Shown here: positions 1 through 10,820 of the stretch, piece by piece
How the letters are laid out: every line of letters begins with the position of its first letter
Position numbering within the stretch: the first letter of the stretch is position 1
From: Cordylochernes scorpioides
Taxonomy: Eukaryota > Arthropoda > Arachnida > Pseudoscorpiones > Chernetidae
NCBI GenBank assembly: GCA_030710605.1
Contig: CP092877.1
Location: 37,620,990-37,684,989, forward strand
DNA: 64,000 bases
Reading direction: 5' to 3'
Made by a program: the position numbers and the translations under genes
The notes under the pieces: model-generated
What the model saw: only the letters and a program-made list of their open reading frames with translations
What the model was told of the DNA's origin: nothing
The model's database searches: none

Positions 1-357
1 ATACCTGAAATATATCCTAAATACTTGAAACTTAAGAACAATGAAAAAATTTATAGAAACAAAAAAGTTAACTTTTTAGACTTGAATATAGACCTTACAA
101 ATAGTGCTGTTAGAGTTTATAATAAAAAGAGTAATTATAATTTCAATATTATAAAATACTGTAATATGAATTCTAATATATCATTAAATTGCTGTAAAGG
201 TATATATTATGGTCAGTTTCTAAGATTTTATAGAATAAATAATATATTAGATAATTTCATAGAAGATGTTAAAAATTTAAACATGGAATTTATTAAAAAC
301 AAATTTAGTATCAAACAAGTAAAATATTTCAACAGTATATCAATTATAAAATATTAA
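1..357 (+). pseudogene. Truncated 3' end of a Naiad PLE reverse transcriptase ORF (upstream tandem copy)
   Basis: The frame is open from the window edge to the TAA at 357. It is the same coding sequence as the last 119 codons of the complete element downstream (4288-4644), offset by 4287 bases. It covers the region after the RT catalytic YVDD, so only the thumb/C-terminal part is present. It belongs either to a copy running off the left edge or to the partial copy (pseudo-LTR) that PLEs typically carry upstream. No nucleotide difference was noticed over the coding part. Confidence 0.85.
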
Positions 358-960
358 AAAAAAAATAAATGGAAATATCCATTTATGAAATCAACTTTCT
401 ATAATTTCTCTTAATATTAACTAAAACAAATTTATAATCTTTAACAGTTAATTAAACTTTTATTAAATAACTGATTAAAAGATTTTTTCACAAGATTTTT
501 AAAGTTTTAAAGTATATATTTCATTTTTGTTTAATCTCCAATTTCTGGGGAGGAAAATGGAAGTTAAATAAAGATGAACTTGCACAATTAATAGCTTTAT
601 TAAACTCTTATAATTTGCCTTTTTAAAGGAATATTAAAAGATGATTAAGTGTTAAATCAGTTATTTTGATATAACTATCTGTAAAGATTATAAAACTTAG
701 CTTTCTTCCTTTAACTATTTTTCCTATCTTCTTTAATTTTCTTGTTGTTCAAAAAAATTCTGAAGAAATGGTCTAAATTTGAAATGTGGGGGGACATTCC
801 CCTCCCGCGACATGTGCAAGCCAGAAATAGATATACACAATGGAGGACGCAGCGTTCAAGGTAGGTTTACAGTTTGAATTTGTTAACACTGGTATCTGTT
901 ATATGTTCATTTAAATATTTCAATGAAACAACTTAATATTAACACATAAAATACGGTTTA

Positions 961-1043
961 AAAGAGATCTATGACATAATAAAGGAGGGGTTGAAATGTC
1001 GCTGAAATTTTATCTGATGATCCCCGTTTCAGCAGATCTCTTT
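961..1043 (+). other. Palindrome-bounded stem in Naiad 3' UTR (copy 1)
   Basis: AAAGAGATCT at 961-970 pairs with AGATCTCTTT at 1034-1043. Inside are a GAAA, a GTC, a CTGATGA, a GGGG/CCCC pair and a GCTGAAA/TTTCAGC pair. These are hammerhead-like words, but I could not fold them into a convincing hammerhead in either orientation. Published Naiads are reported to lack canonical hammerheads. It may be a processing, dimerisation or packaging structure. Confidence 0.5.
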
Positions 1044-2226
1044 TTCCAATTTATTTCAATTTAAAGTTTTTTGTGTATGTCTGGTCTACCATTAGGGTTT
1101 CAAAACATAATATCCAAACTTATAACAAATGTTAATTCATACTATAGATATATTACTAAATACAACTATTTATAATCATATTATAAAATAAAAAAACCTT
1201 TAAAAATCTTTAAAAAAAAAAAAAGGATAAAACATAAAATCATAAAAAAATATATATATATATACTAACAATTTTATCTACCTTCTTTATAAAACTCTTT
1301 TTTTTTTTTCCCTTATTATTAGTTTGATTAAAAGTGCATGGTTCTGTCTTTCTCTCTTTTTTCTAACTATTATATATATTATCTCTTCGATTATTCTATA
1401 TATAGGATTAGAGTATGTCTGAATGACGTGTAAAAGCCGATGTAATAGACGTTACTTTGTTAATTTTTTTTATTGTTATTAATTATAAATATATAATTAA
1501 CTTGAGGATGTAAAAGAAGTAATGGATTTTTTTTTTTTTTGTCTCTCTCTATCTACAAATTAATAACATTTTACAAATTTTATAATTTGTATTTAAATGA
1601 TCATAATAGTGAAGATAATTTTAATACAAAACTGGACTATAAAATTAAATAACTATTTATTATTATAATTAATTTAGATTTAGCTTGCTAATCTAATCAA
1701 ATCTAACTGATATAAGTTATCATTATTATCAGTTTGCTCCTTAAAATTTTTTAAAATTAGAATCACTGTTATAATTTTGTTATATAGTTTCTACACTATA
1801 TTAATTCATATGAGCTTGCTCTATGATATATTTTTTTATATATAACATAATATACAAATTAAATTATATTAGATATTCTAATATAAATAAATCTTCATAC
1901 AAATTTTAATTATCTTTCATTGTTTGATTATTAAAAATTAAATTATAAAAGTAATTCTAGAAAAAAAAAAATAATTTCAGAACTTTTGTTTTTTTCAGTG
2001 TTTTTGTTAGTTTAAAGATGTTTTTTTTATTAGTTATTCTTAAAAATATAACAGATAACAAACAGTAATATCTATATATTTATAGATTAATTATTCAATT
2101 TATTACAAATTTTATCACCACAAAAACAATTAAGTAAAATATATTTAAAAAATTCATAAGAATAACAAACTAAAAAAACTAAAAAAAACTACAAACATAT
2201 TAGTGTTAGCACCTCTTTTATGTTAA

Positions 2227-4644
2227 TTTAAACTCGCTAAGAATTGCCTAAGAAAAAATTGTCAAACTTGTCCCTCTCTTAAGAACCATGACACTTTTCA
2301 AACAACTAGTTGTAAATTAGTGAATACTATTTATAAATTAACATGCCAAATTTGTCAACTATCATATATAGGACAAACTTGTAACCCATTAAATATACGA
2401 ATAAATCTACATAGAAACCACGCTAAAAAATCAATTGGTAATATATATATGAAAGAACACAATCAATTACATACTTTTAACAACTTTAAGATAGAAATAC
2501 TAGACATATGTCAAAACAAAAAACAACGACTATTATTAGAAAACAACTACATTTATAAACACAACACATTATTCCCTTATGGACTTAACGACGAATTAAA
2601 CTACACATACAAACCACAAACAGAAGAAATTTCAACTTATGAAATCAGTTGCAAATATAAAAATGAATTTAAAACTAAACCTAATAAAACTAGAGGTAAA
2701 ACTACAAATAAATTAGGTTACATTGAATTTGAAGAATTACTGGACCCAAAACAAATGTACACTAACAACTTCGTCGATAAATTTATTAAAACATTATTTA
2801 AACTAAATAATAATAAATTTATCAAACTCATAGAATATATTAAAATTCATAATCTGACTAACAGATTAATAGATATCACACACGACATCTTTAAATACAG
2901 AAAAATTAAACAAAATACTAATAACATTAATATTATCATTAAATTTAATAACAATTTATTTAATCATATTAAATTTAATGATATTTTTAATAACCAAATC
3001 ATCAATAATCTTTTCCCTATAAAAAATTTAAATTTTAAAACAATCTGGAGATACAATAAAAATATAGGTAATTTAGTTTGCAATTATAACCAATTTATTA
3101 ATAATTTGGCAAATTTTAAAAAAATTAAATGTAATTGCAACAACTATATTGATAAATATAAGTACTCAGGTCATATATTAACTAGCAACTTTTCTTTTTT
3201 AAATCCAGAATATCAAGAAATTTTAAATAAAGGGTATAAATATATACCTCAAATTAAACACAATTATAATAATACAATTAAATCTATATTAAAAGATATA
3301 GATATTTTCATAAATAAAACTAGTATAAAATACAGTATTCCAGAATTTACTTTTCTGGAATGGAAACATAATATTAAAAAGGAAATTTTAAATTATTATA
3401 ATAATACACTTAAATACACAAAACCCAATTCAGACATTCCTTCTTTCAAAGAAAATATAATTAATTTACAGAAGGACTATATTATCACTCCTATAGATAA
3501 ATGTCCCAATAATTTATCTTTAATTTGTAAAAATCTATACCACGATATACTAAAAAAGGAAATTGATAATAATCATAAATACACTTTTGCTAGAACTACA
3601 GGCACAAAAATCAAAAAAGACATCAAAAATGTTGAAAATTCACTAAAAATTTATAATAACCACAAAAATCCAAACATACCAAAGTGCTATATAATTCCTA
3701 AACTACACAAAAAACCTATTTCTTTCAGAACAATCACATCTGGTATAAATTCAGTCATAAAAAATATTGATATACAATTAGCCTCAACACTACAATTTAT
3801 TATAAATAAATTAACTAATAAATATAATTATAAATTTATCGACTCAAATAAAAAAATCATTAATTATTTAATGAACAATTGGACAAATATTGAAACAGTA
3901 CACACATTTGACTTTGAGGACCTATATTCTAAAATAAATTTAAGAGATCTAAATAATAAAATAACCAATTTATTTAATGAATTAATTAATGACAAAACTT
4001 TCTACATTAAAATTATTCATAACAAATATAAAACATTTAAATTAGATCTTAAAACAGCAAAAACTCTACTGGAAACATTTTTAAATTTTAACTATATAGA
4101 ATTTAAAAATAAAATATATATTCAATCAGAAGGCGTTCCCATGGGTACTTCTTCTAGTCCGTTACTAGCAAATTTAATATTGTTCTGGTACGAAAGAGAA
4201 TACTTTCTACAAAATAATATTAATTGGCAAATATTCCGATATGTAGATGACATAATAATATTTAATAATCCACTGTTTAAAAAATTAATACCTGAAATAT
4301 ATCCTAAATACTTGAAACTTAAGAACAATGAAAAAATTTATAGAAACAAAAAAGTTAACTTTTTAGACTTGAATATAGACCTTACAAATAGTGCTGTTAG
4401 AGTTTATAATAAAAAGAGTAATTATAATTTCAATATTATAAAATACTGTAATATGAATTCTAATATATCATTAAATTGCTGTAAAGGTATATATTATGGT
4501 CAGTTTCTAAGATTTTATAGAATAAATAATATATTAGATAATTTCATAGAAGATGTTAAAAATTTAAACATGGAATTTATTAAAAACAAATTTAGTATCA
4601 AACAAGTAAAATATTTCAACAGTATATCAATTATAAAATATTAA
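2227..4644 (+). CDS. Naiad PLE polyprotein: N-terminal GIY-YIG endonuclease + CxC linker + reverse transcriptase
   Basis: A single ORF encodes the target-nicking endonuclease and the RT that copies element RNA at the nick. The frame is open from 2227 (stop at 2224-2226), with no ATG before the endonuclease. GTG at 2320 is the first alternative start, so a non-AUG start or upstream splicing is possible. Numbering from 2320: Cys pairs occur just upstream (codons at 2245, 2260, 2269) and at C9/C12; TIY is at 3-5 and YIG at 16-18, which is the GIY-YIG core. The linker CNC is at 271-273 (nt 3130-3138). RT motif A is near nt 3904-3921 (FDFEDL), motif B near 4129-4160 (EGVPMGTSSSPLL) and motif C is YVDD at 641-644 (nt 4240-4251). 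There is no internal stop. The Cys positions are ordinary Cys codons, unlike selenoprotein Naiads. The protein is strongly Asn/Lys-rich, matching base composition. Confidence 0.88.
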   Translation, partial: FKLAKNCLRKNCQTCPSLKNHDTFQTTSCKLVNTIYKLTCQICQLSYIGQTCNPLNIRINLHRNHAKKSIGNIYMKEHNQLHTFNNFKIEILDICQNKKQRLLLENNYIYKHNTLFPYGLNDELNYTYKPQTEEISTYEISCKYKNEFKTKPNKTRGKTTNKLGYIEFEELLDPKQMYTNNFVDKFIKTLFKLNNNKFIKLIEYIKIHNLTNRLIDITHDIFKYRKIKQNTNNINIIIKFNNNLFNHIKFNDIFNNQIINNLFPIKNLNFKTIWRYNKNIGNLVCNYNQFINNLANFKKIKCNCNNYIDKYKYSGHILTSNFSFLNPEYQEILNKGYKYIPQIKHNYNNTIKSILKDIDIFINKTSIKYSIPEFTFLEWKHNIKKEILNYYNNTLKYTKPNSDIPSFKENIINLQKDYIITPIDKCPNNLSLICKNLYHDILKKEIDNNHKYTFARTTGTKIKKDIKNVENSLKIYNNHKNPNIPKCYIIPKLHKKPISFRTITSGINSVIKNIDIQLASTLQFIINKLTNKYNYKFIDSNKKIINYLMNNWTNIETVHTFDFEDLYSKINLRDLNNKITNLFNELINDKTFYIKIIHNKYKTFKLDLKTAKTLLETFLNFNYIEFKNKIYIQSEGVPMGTSSSPLLANLILFWYEREYFLQNNINWQIFRYVDDIIIFNNPLFKKLIPEIYPKYLKLKNNEKIYRNKKVNFLDLNIDLTNSAVRVYNKKSNYNFNIIKYCNMNSNISLNCCKGIYYGQFLRFYRINNILDNFIEDVKNLNMEFIKNKFSIKQVKYFNSISIIKY

Positions 4645-5944
4645 AAAAAAAATAAATGGAAATATCCATTTATGAAATCAACTTTCTATAATTTCTCTTA
4701 ATATTAACTAAAACAAATTTATAATCTTTAACAGTTAATTAAACTTTTATTAAATAACTGATTAAAAGATTTTTTCACAAGATTTTTAAAGTTTTAAAGT
4801 ATATATTTCATTTTTGTTTAATCTCCAATTTCTGGGGAGGAAAATGGAAGTTAAATAAAGATGAACTTGCACAATTAATAGCTTTATTAAACTCTTATAA
4901 TTTGCCTTTTTAAAGGAATATTAAAAGATGATTAAGTGTTAAATCAGTTATTTTGATATAACTATCTGTAAAGATTATAAAACTTAGCTTTCTTCCTTTA
5001 ACTATTTTTCCTATCTTCTTTAATTTTCTTGTTGTTCAAAAAAATTCTGAAGAAATGGTCTAAATTTGAAATGTGGGGGGACATTCCCCTCCCGCGACAT
5101 GTGCAAGCCAGAAATAGATATACACAATGGAGGACGCAGCGTTCAAGGTAGGTTTACAGTTTGAATTTGTTAACACTGGTATCTGTTATATGTTCATTTA
5201 AATATTTCAATGAAACAACTTAATATTAACACATAAAATACGGTTTAAAAGAGATCTATGACATAATAAAGGAGGGGTTGAAATGTCGCTGAAATTTTAT
5301 CTGATGATCCCCGTTTCAGCAGATCTCTTTTTCCAATTTATTTCAATTTAAAGTTTTTTGTGTATGTCTGGTCTACCATTAGGGTTTCAAAACATAATAT
5401 CCAAACTTATAACAAATGTTAATTCATACTATAGATATATTACTAAATACAACTATTTATAATCATATTATAAAATAAAAAAACCTTTAAAAATCTTTAA
5501 AAAAAAAAAAAAAAAAGGATAAAACATAAAATCATAAAAAAAAATATATATATATACTAACAATTTTATCTACCTTCTTTATAAAACTCTTTTTTTTTTT
5601 TCCCTTATTATTAGTTTGATTAAAAGTGCATGGTTCTGTCTTTCTCTCTTTTTTCTAACTATTATATATATTATCTCTTCGATTATTCTATATATAGGAT
5701 TAGAGTATGTCTGAATGACGTGTAAAAGCCGATGTAATAGACGTTACTTTGTTAATTTTTTTTATTGTTATTAATTATAAATATATAATTAACTTGAGGA
5801 TGTAAAAGAAGTAATGGATTTTTTTTTTGTCTCTCTCTATCTACAAATTAATAACATTTTACAAATTTTATAATTTGTATTTAAATGATCATAATAGTGA
5901 AGATAATTTTAATACAAAACTGGACTATAAAATTAAATAACTAT
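4645..5944 (+). other. Naiad 3' UTR, non-coding
   Basis: AT-rich sequence with no supported ORF. It contains a second copy of the 83-bp stem (5248-5330), poly-A and poly-T runs, and a conserved G-rich segment near 4833-4850. It is repeated in the upstream partial copy, so it is part of the element and not unique flank. Confidence 0.7.
5248..5330 (+). other. Palindrome-bounded stem in Naiad 3' UTR (copy 2)
   Basis: Same as 961-1043, offset by 4287. I see no substitution between the two copies. Confidence 0.5.
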
Positions 5945-5972
5945 TTATTATTATTATATATATATATATATA
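5945..5972. repeat. (TA)n microsatellite at Naiad right end
   Basis: Alternating TA begins where the element's 3' UTR stops matching its tandem copy. It is the likely insertion target or a replicated tail. Confidence 0.75.
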
Positions 5973-6189
5973 TAAACCCTGTAAACAACGCTAACATTAA
6001 AAAAAAAATCTTCAGTTTTCGTATGATGTATAAAACATTCAATAATTATAAATCCTATATTCAGGACATGCCGGAAAAATCTCCGTCCTATATTCAGAGT
6101 TAGTAATAATTATAATCATTTTTATAACACCTAAAAATATAAAAATATTTTATTATTCATTCAAATTTAGACAAAGTAACCCATATGGT

Positions 6190-7060
6190 GCAAAATCTCT
6201 ATATTAAACATTCTCTGTTGTGAAGGCTGAACATCCATGGTATCAGAAGTGACCCAGATGGTACAAGAGCCCTATACTATATATTCTCTGTTGTGAAGGC
6301 TGAACATCCATGTGATCAGAAGTGATCCAGATGGTACAAGAGCCCTATACTATACATTCTCTGTTGTGAAGGCTGAACATCCATGTGATCAGAAGTGACC
6401 CAAATGGTACAAGAGCCCTATACTCTACATTCTCTGTTGTGAAGGCTGAACATCAATGTGATCAGAAGTGTACCAGATGGTACAAGAGCCTTATACTATA
6501 CATTCTCTGTTGTGAAGGCTGAACATCCATGAGATCAGAAGTGACCCAGATGGTACAAGAGCCCTATATTGTACATTCTCTGTTATACAGGCTCAATGTC
6601 CATGGAATCAGAAATGACCCAGATGGTACAAGAGCCCTATACTATACAATCTCTTTTGTGAAGTATGAAAATCCATGGAATCAGAAGTGATTCAGATGGT
6701 AAAAGAGCCCTAAACTATACATTCTCTGTTGTGAAGTCTGAACATCTATGGAATCAGAATTGACCAATATAGTACAAGAGATCTATACTGTTCCATCGCT
6801 CTTGTGCAGGCTGAACATCCATGAGATCAGATGGTACAAGAGCCCTATACTGTTCCATCTCTCTTGTGCAGGCTGAACATCCATGAGATCAGATGGTACA
6901 AGAGCCCTATACTGTTCCATCTCTCTTGTGCAGGCTGAACATCCATGAGATCAGATGGTACAAGAATCCTATACTGTACATTCTGAAGGCTGATATACCA
7001 CGGAATCAGAAGTGACCCAGAATGTACTCTCTGTTGTAAAGCCTGAACAACCACGGAATC
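6190..7060. repeat. Minisatellite, about 73-bp units shifting to about 57-bp units
   Basis: Around a dozen degenerate units share the words GGTACAAGAGCCCTATACT, TTCTCTGTTGTGAAGGCTGA and ACATCCATG. From about 6250 to 6780 the period is about 73 bp. From about 6790 to 6990 a shorter, more homogeneous 57-bp variant repeats (TGTTCCATCTCTCTTGTGCA). The switch suggests a second local expansion from one unit. An ORF on the minus strand at 6845-7054 is a by-product of the period, not a gene. Confidence 0.9.
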
Positions 7061-7639
7061 AGATGGACCCTATAAGAACGATCGATCCAGGCAATGCCAT
7101 CAGCGATATCGCAAGAAGTCGATACTAATGAAGAGTTATGATCCGTTCAGACCAGGAAGTCTCGCGTTAAAGGGCTTCTAATAAATATCTGGGACATTTA
7201 CGAGGACCTGGGTCCATGGACTCGGTGTTAATCACAAGGATCTAAACCTGGATATTTTACTGAAATTGGACTCTTGCATCCAATAGTCTTTGGTTGTGTT
7301 CTGGGACTTTATCTGAAGCAGTCTGGAATCGAGCAGCAATAGTATACCTACTTTCTAAATCTCCCGATTATAATAGAATATCTGATAACAGCCCAGGTTG
7401 TGCAAATTTCAAAATTAATCCTAGAATGCTATATATATAAACCGACAAAATAAAATATGAAAAAATGATTTTTCAAATTATTTACACATTCATGCAATTA
7501 AAAATATTAATGGAAAAGCGCAATTTATCGAAAAAATATCAAATAGTATTTAGGAATTCAATTGTGCCATCTATCTATAAAATTTGTAACAAGTATTTTT
7601 GGTAATGTGTTTCTTTTTACATATATCAAATATTAACTA
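7061..7639. other. No recognisable feature
   Basis: Mixed-composition DNA continuing from the minisatellite. I saw no ORF of note, no terminal repeats and no RNA gene. Confidence 0.5.
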
Positions 7640-8430
7640 TAAAGACATTACTTCAATGATAAAAGTTATTGAATGAGAAGGTTTGGCTCATCAGTGGTGG
7701 ACTCTTTCAGTGGTTTCGCTATATACAAGTACACTTGTTTATATGCTGAAACCGTGAGGACAATCAAGGGTGGAGAGCTTTCCAAAAACCTTCTGCACCT
7801 TGAAAGGACTTTTACAGCATTCAAAGAGTACAGACAGTCATGGTCGAAGCAGAATGGAAGACTTGGGATGGTCCACTCAAATAACGAAGGACACAGTTGT
7901 ACAGGGAAAGGTTCCGTGAACAGGAAATGTTGAGACAGCAGAAAGATAGATATTTTAAGTGGAAGATTGGTCACTCGGCTATGGTGGTATTGTCAGCTTC
8001 GGTGAATCGACTGACAAGGGCTCACGCGGACTTGGAAGTGGCGATGCATTTCCTGCTTTTATGAGTTTATATAGTTCAAAGGCGGGATTACGGGACTTCC
8101 GTCTGAAGCAATACTGGGAAACCAAGAAGAAGAGGTCATTTTACCCTCTTTACGACCTTCTGGAATCTTCTGACATCTTTAAGCCTCGTTCTTACACGTT
8201 GTTGGACTTCTATATCTCTCTTTCTGCTATTTAACGTAACTCCTTTTTAATTAAACAGCTTTATTTTATTATCTAGAGTTTGTACAGAGTCATCACATAT
8301 TGTGATGCAATGGTTCATGTATAACATGTGTATAATTAGTTACTGAGGTGTTTCTATTATACAACACGTTTTTCATCATATGATCTTATTATATACATCA
8401 ATAAGGGGTTGTTGGTTCATTATCTTTTTT
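7640..8430 (+). repeat. Interspersed repeat family A, copy 1
   Basis: Homologous to 23279-24000 on the other strand. Both copies share coding-like text (EYRQSWS.Q.G.LG.VH at the protein level), a central stretch with a TATA-like motif, and a tail ending GGGTTGTTGGT. Two small ORFs lie inside (7673-7933 and 7959-8234), but conservation between copies looks nucleotide-level and frames are not kept. It could be a solo LTR or a non-autonomous element; I could not define terminal repeats or a target duplication. Confidence 0.55.
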
Positions 8431-8490
8431 TCAACTAATATTGCCACCGTAATGGGTAGGCTTTGAAGCCGACTGACTGGTATCAAGGTA

Positions 8491-9917
8491 TACTCTACAA
8501 CAAAAAAAAAAATCGACGCACCAAGAAGCAGTTGTCCGATTTATATGAAAATACGTATACAAAGAGGTTTCGACCAAACATGCAAATGATTGAAATTTGG
8601 TGGCCGAATTATGCAAAGCAAGAGCTCCAGCGCATCTGAAATGCGCATCCAGCACGAGCATTCTAGACTCAATATTCGGCACGGCACGAGCTGATTTTCC
8701 GAATTTCGGGTTAATATTTTAGCAGTACGCCTATTTCTACTGTATCAATGCCTCGCCGAAAGATTCGTGCTCATTACGAACATATGTCAGAGCTTGAAAT
8801 TGGTCGTGCCATTGGATTGAAAGAGTTTGGTTGGTCTAATCGACTAATCGCGCGACATCTGTGTCGAAGTGATGCGGCTATTAGGCGATGTTGGCAAAAG
8901 TGGGTCAAAAACGTAAGTATGCAACGTTAGGACGGCAGCGGTCGACCAAGGGCAACAACAGAACGGGAAGACAGAGCAATTGTCAGAATGGCTGTCGCAG
9001 CACCGGAATCCACATTAACTACCATCCAACGTGTGACCGGCACACAAGTGTCCAAATGACCATCAACAGGCGATTGAGAGAGCGGAATCTAAGAGCTCGC
9101 CGACCGTTACGATGCCTACCCCTCACACCCGTGCACCGACAAGTCCGACTACAGTGGTGTCGGGAGCGATCAACTTGGAATTGCGCTGACTGGGGACGTA
9201 TAGTCTTTAGTGACGAGTCCCGTTTCTTACTGTGTCCTGACGACCGTCGCAAACGTGTCTGAAGACGTCCTGACCAGCGTGTGGATCCTGGCCTTACTGT
9301 CGAACACCACACAGGTCCACAACAGGGCGTTATGGTCTGGGGTGCCATTTCATTTGATAGCAGTACCCCATTGCTAGTCATTCCTGGCTCCCTGACAGCA
9401 CAACGGTACGTAGATGACATTCTACGGCCTGTTTTGTTGCCGTTCCTCTCACATCACCCGGGGCTTACTTTTCAACAAGATAATGCCCGGACATACACGG
9501 CACGTGTTACTATGGATTGTCTTCAATCTTGCCGAACTCTTCCGTGGCAAGCAAGGTCGCCGATCTCTCGCCCATAGAGCACATCTGGAACGTGATGGGA
9601 AGGCGATTGCAACCATCCCGGAATGTTAACTATTTAGCCCGACAGTTGGAGATAATTTGGCAAGAAATCCCGCAGCACACCATCCGGAATCTTTATCAGT
9701 CCATGACACGCCGGGTGGCAGCCTGCATCCAGGCCAATGGGAGTCCAACGACATATTGACATTCTCAATTTGTGACGATCAAACTCTGAAATAAAACAAT
9801 TATTTATTCTGAAATTTCAATCGTTTTTTCCCCTATACATGCTCTTTACATACACCAATTTTTGTCCTAATCTGACGACTCCTTCTTGGTGCGTCGATTT
9901 TTTTGTTATACAGTGTA
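8491..9917 (+). mobile_element. Tc1-like DNA transposon (inactive)
   Basis: Imperfect terminal inverted repeats share AATCGACGCACCAAGAAG (left about 8512-8529, right about 9882-9900 in reverse complement). TA dinucleotides abut both ends (8489-8490 and 9918-9919), as expected for Tc1/mariner insertion. The interior is one decayed transposase gene. Length is typical of Tc1 elements. Confidence 0.82.
8748..9759 (+). pseudogene. Tc1-family transposase, frameshifted
   Basis: The start is the ATG at 8748, followed by an N-terminal helix-turn-helix (IGRAIGLKEFGWSNRLIARH, then RSDAAIRRCWQKW). The middle part is in another frame and includes VFSDESRF with the first catalytic Asp. Next comes GVMVWGAISFDS, then FQQDNARTYTARV with the second Asp, then after a further frameshift DLSPIEHIW with the catalytic Glu. 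There is a stop near 9260 and at least three frame changes, so it cannot make protein. The family cuts and pastes DNA at TA. By my count 32 residues lie between second Asp and Glu, shorter than the usual 34. Confidence 0.85.
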
Positions 9918-10228
9918 TATGATGAGAATTCTGGGGAGACCATATTTAAAATGAGAGGATCTCATGTCCAAGACTTGTTGCTGGAGAGAGATAGCGAGAG
10001 ACAGTGGCGTCATTGAGACCTGCGGAAGTGGAGAAATCCTACTCTTAAATCACGGTACCATCAAGGTAATCTTTCTATAATATATTTTTTTCTTCTTTTT
10101 ATCTTCACTAAATCATATTAGGGTAGAGGCTTGAAAACCTTCATAATTGGGTGAAGTAGAATACATCTGCCTTTGTCATTAAGACTGGGATCACTATTCA
10201 GTGGCAGGCCGACTTAGCTCCAAAAGAA
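9918..10228. other. No firm feature; possible 5' exon or leader
   Basis: The stretch near 9980-10060 is GC-richer and purine-rich and ends CATCAAG|GTAATC, which resembles a splice donor. I found no matching protein and cannot connect it to the downstream ORFs with confidence. Confidence 0.25.
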
Positions 10229-10573
10229 ATGGCCGCTTTTGACATGATTAACAGACCTCATGTGCAGCCGCTCTTAACATGGAATACAGACTCATCCTGT
10301 ATCCCTGAATCAGAAGCCCTTACAAGGTACTATCAGCCGGGTGAGCTGAGCCCTGGTTGTTTAGCGAGCTTGCTACTGTTCCTCCTCCTCCTTTTTCATC
10401 CACTATCTATTTCATCTCAACTTTTAGCTTGGTGGGCGTCATTCTTGTCCTCTCAGAGGTTCCTTTATAGGGAACTGAAGACCGAAGAGGACGTGACGTA
10501 TCGTCTTTTGCCAGAAATATTCCTAAGAGCAAGATTACTAAAGCTGCGATTTCATAATTTGGATAAACTTTAG
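10229..10573 (+). CDS. Unrecognised ORF, 114 aa, one hydrophobic segment
   Basis: ATG at 10229, TAG at 10571. Residues about 47-70 are strongly hydrophobic (LASLLLFLLLLFHPLSI), so a membrane segment is possible. The hydrophobic part could instead be an intron read-through: TTACAAG|GTACTATC (about 10325) and the pyrimidine-rich ...CTCTCAG|AGG (about 10458) look like splice sites, but their phases do not match. I recognise no family. Composition is less AT-rich than the flanks. Confidence 0.3.
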   Translation: MAAFDMINRPHVQPLLTWNTDSSCIPESEALTRYYQPGELSPGCLASLLLFLLLLFHPLSISSQLLAWWASFLSSQRFLYRELKTEEDVTYRLLPEIFLRARLLKLRFHNLDKL

Positions 10574-10820
10574 AGTATTGTCATATTGGGATATTAGAAA
10601 GGAAAAGTAATATGATTGATAAGTATATATATTATATAATATTAGTTAAAAAGAGGTTTAACTAACGGCGGAAATAAAATTAATATCAGCTCAGTAAAAT
10701 ATGTGCTTGTCTGACTTTCCAGCTAAATCTACGTCAAATTGCACTTTTATCAGTAACATTCATATACCGGTAACTAGCGGGATTATTATGGACTAATATC
10801 ATTTTATTCGCGATCGAACG

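Larger units (their letters stand above)
1..1655 (+). repeat. Pseudo-LTR: direct repeat of the Naiad 3' end
   Basis: The stretch repeats 4288-5950 almost base for base. The only differences noticed are in homopolymer and TA-run lengths, for example the A-run near 1212 versus 5502. It holds the RT ORF tail, a long AT-rich 3' UTR and the 83-bp stem described separately. At about 1655 the two copies part: this one continues into the 5' end of the next element, while the other runs into (TA)n. Head-to-tail partial copies are a known trait of Penelope-like elements. The near identity points to recent insertion. Confidence 0.85.
1655..5958 (+). mobile_element. Naiad-type Penelope-like retroelement, apparently full length
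   Basis: The left end is set where the tandem copies diverge, at the start of a segment that recurs at 47930 in another Naiad fragment. The right end is at a (TA)n run. The unit is about 4.3 kb with one long ORF followed by about 1.3 kb of 3' UTR. The GIY-YIG domain lies before the RT, with a CxC linker between, which is the permuted order defining the Naiad/Chlamys PLE clade. Intrachromosomal insertion with bias to microsatellites is known for the clade and fits the TA-rich right flank. Confidence 0.85.

Noticed and set aside
961-1043. Canonical hammerhead ribozyme in the Naiad UTR
   Set aside because: CTGATGA, GAAA and GTC are present but I could not find an arrangement with proper stems I-III; kept only as an unexplained stem.
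6845-7054. Minus-strand ORF over the minisatellite
   Set aside because: Artefact of the 57-bp period.
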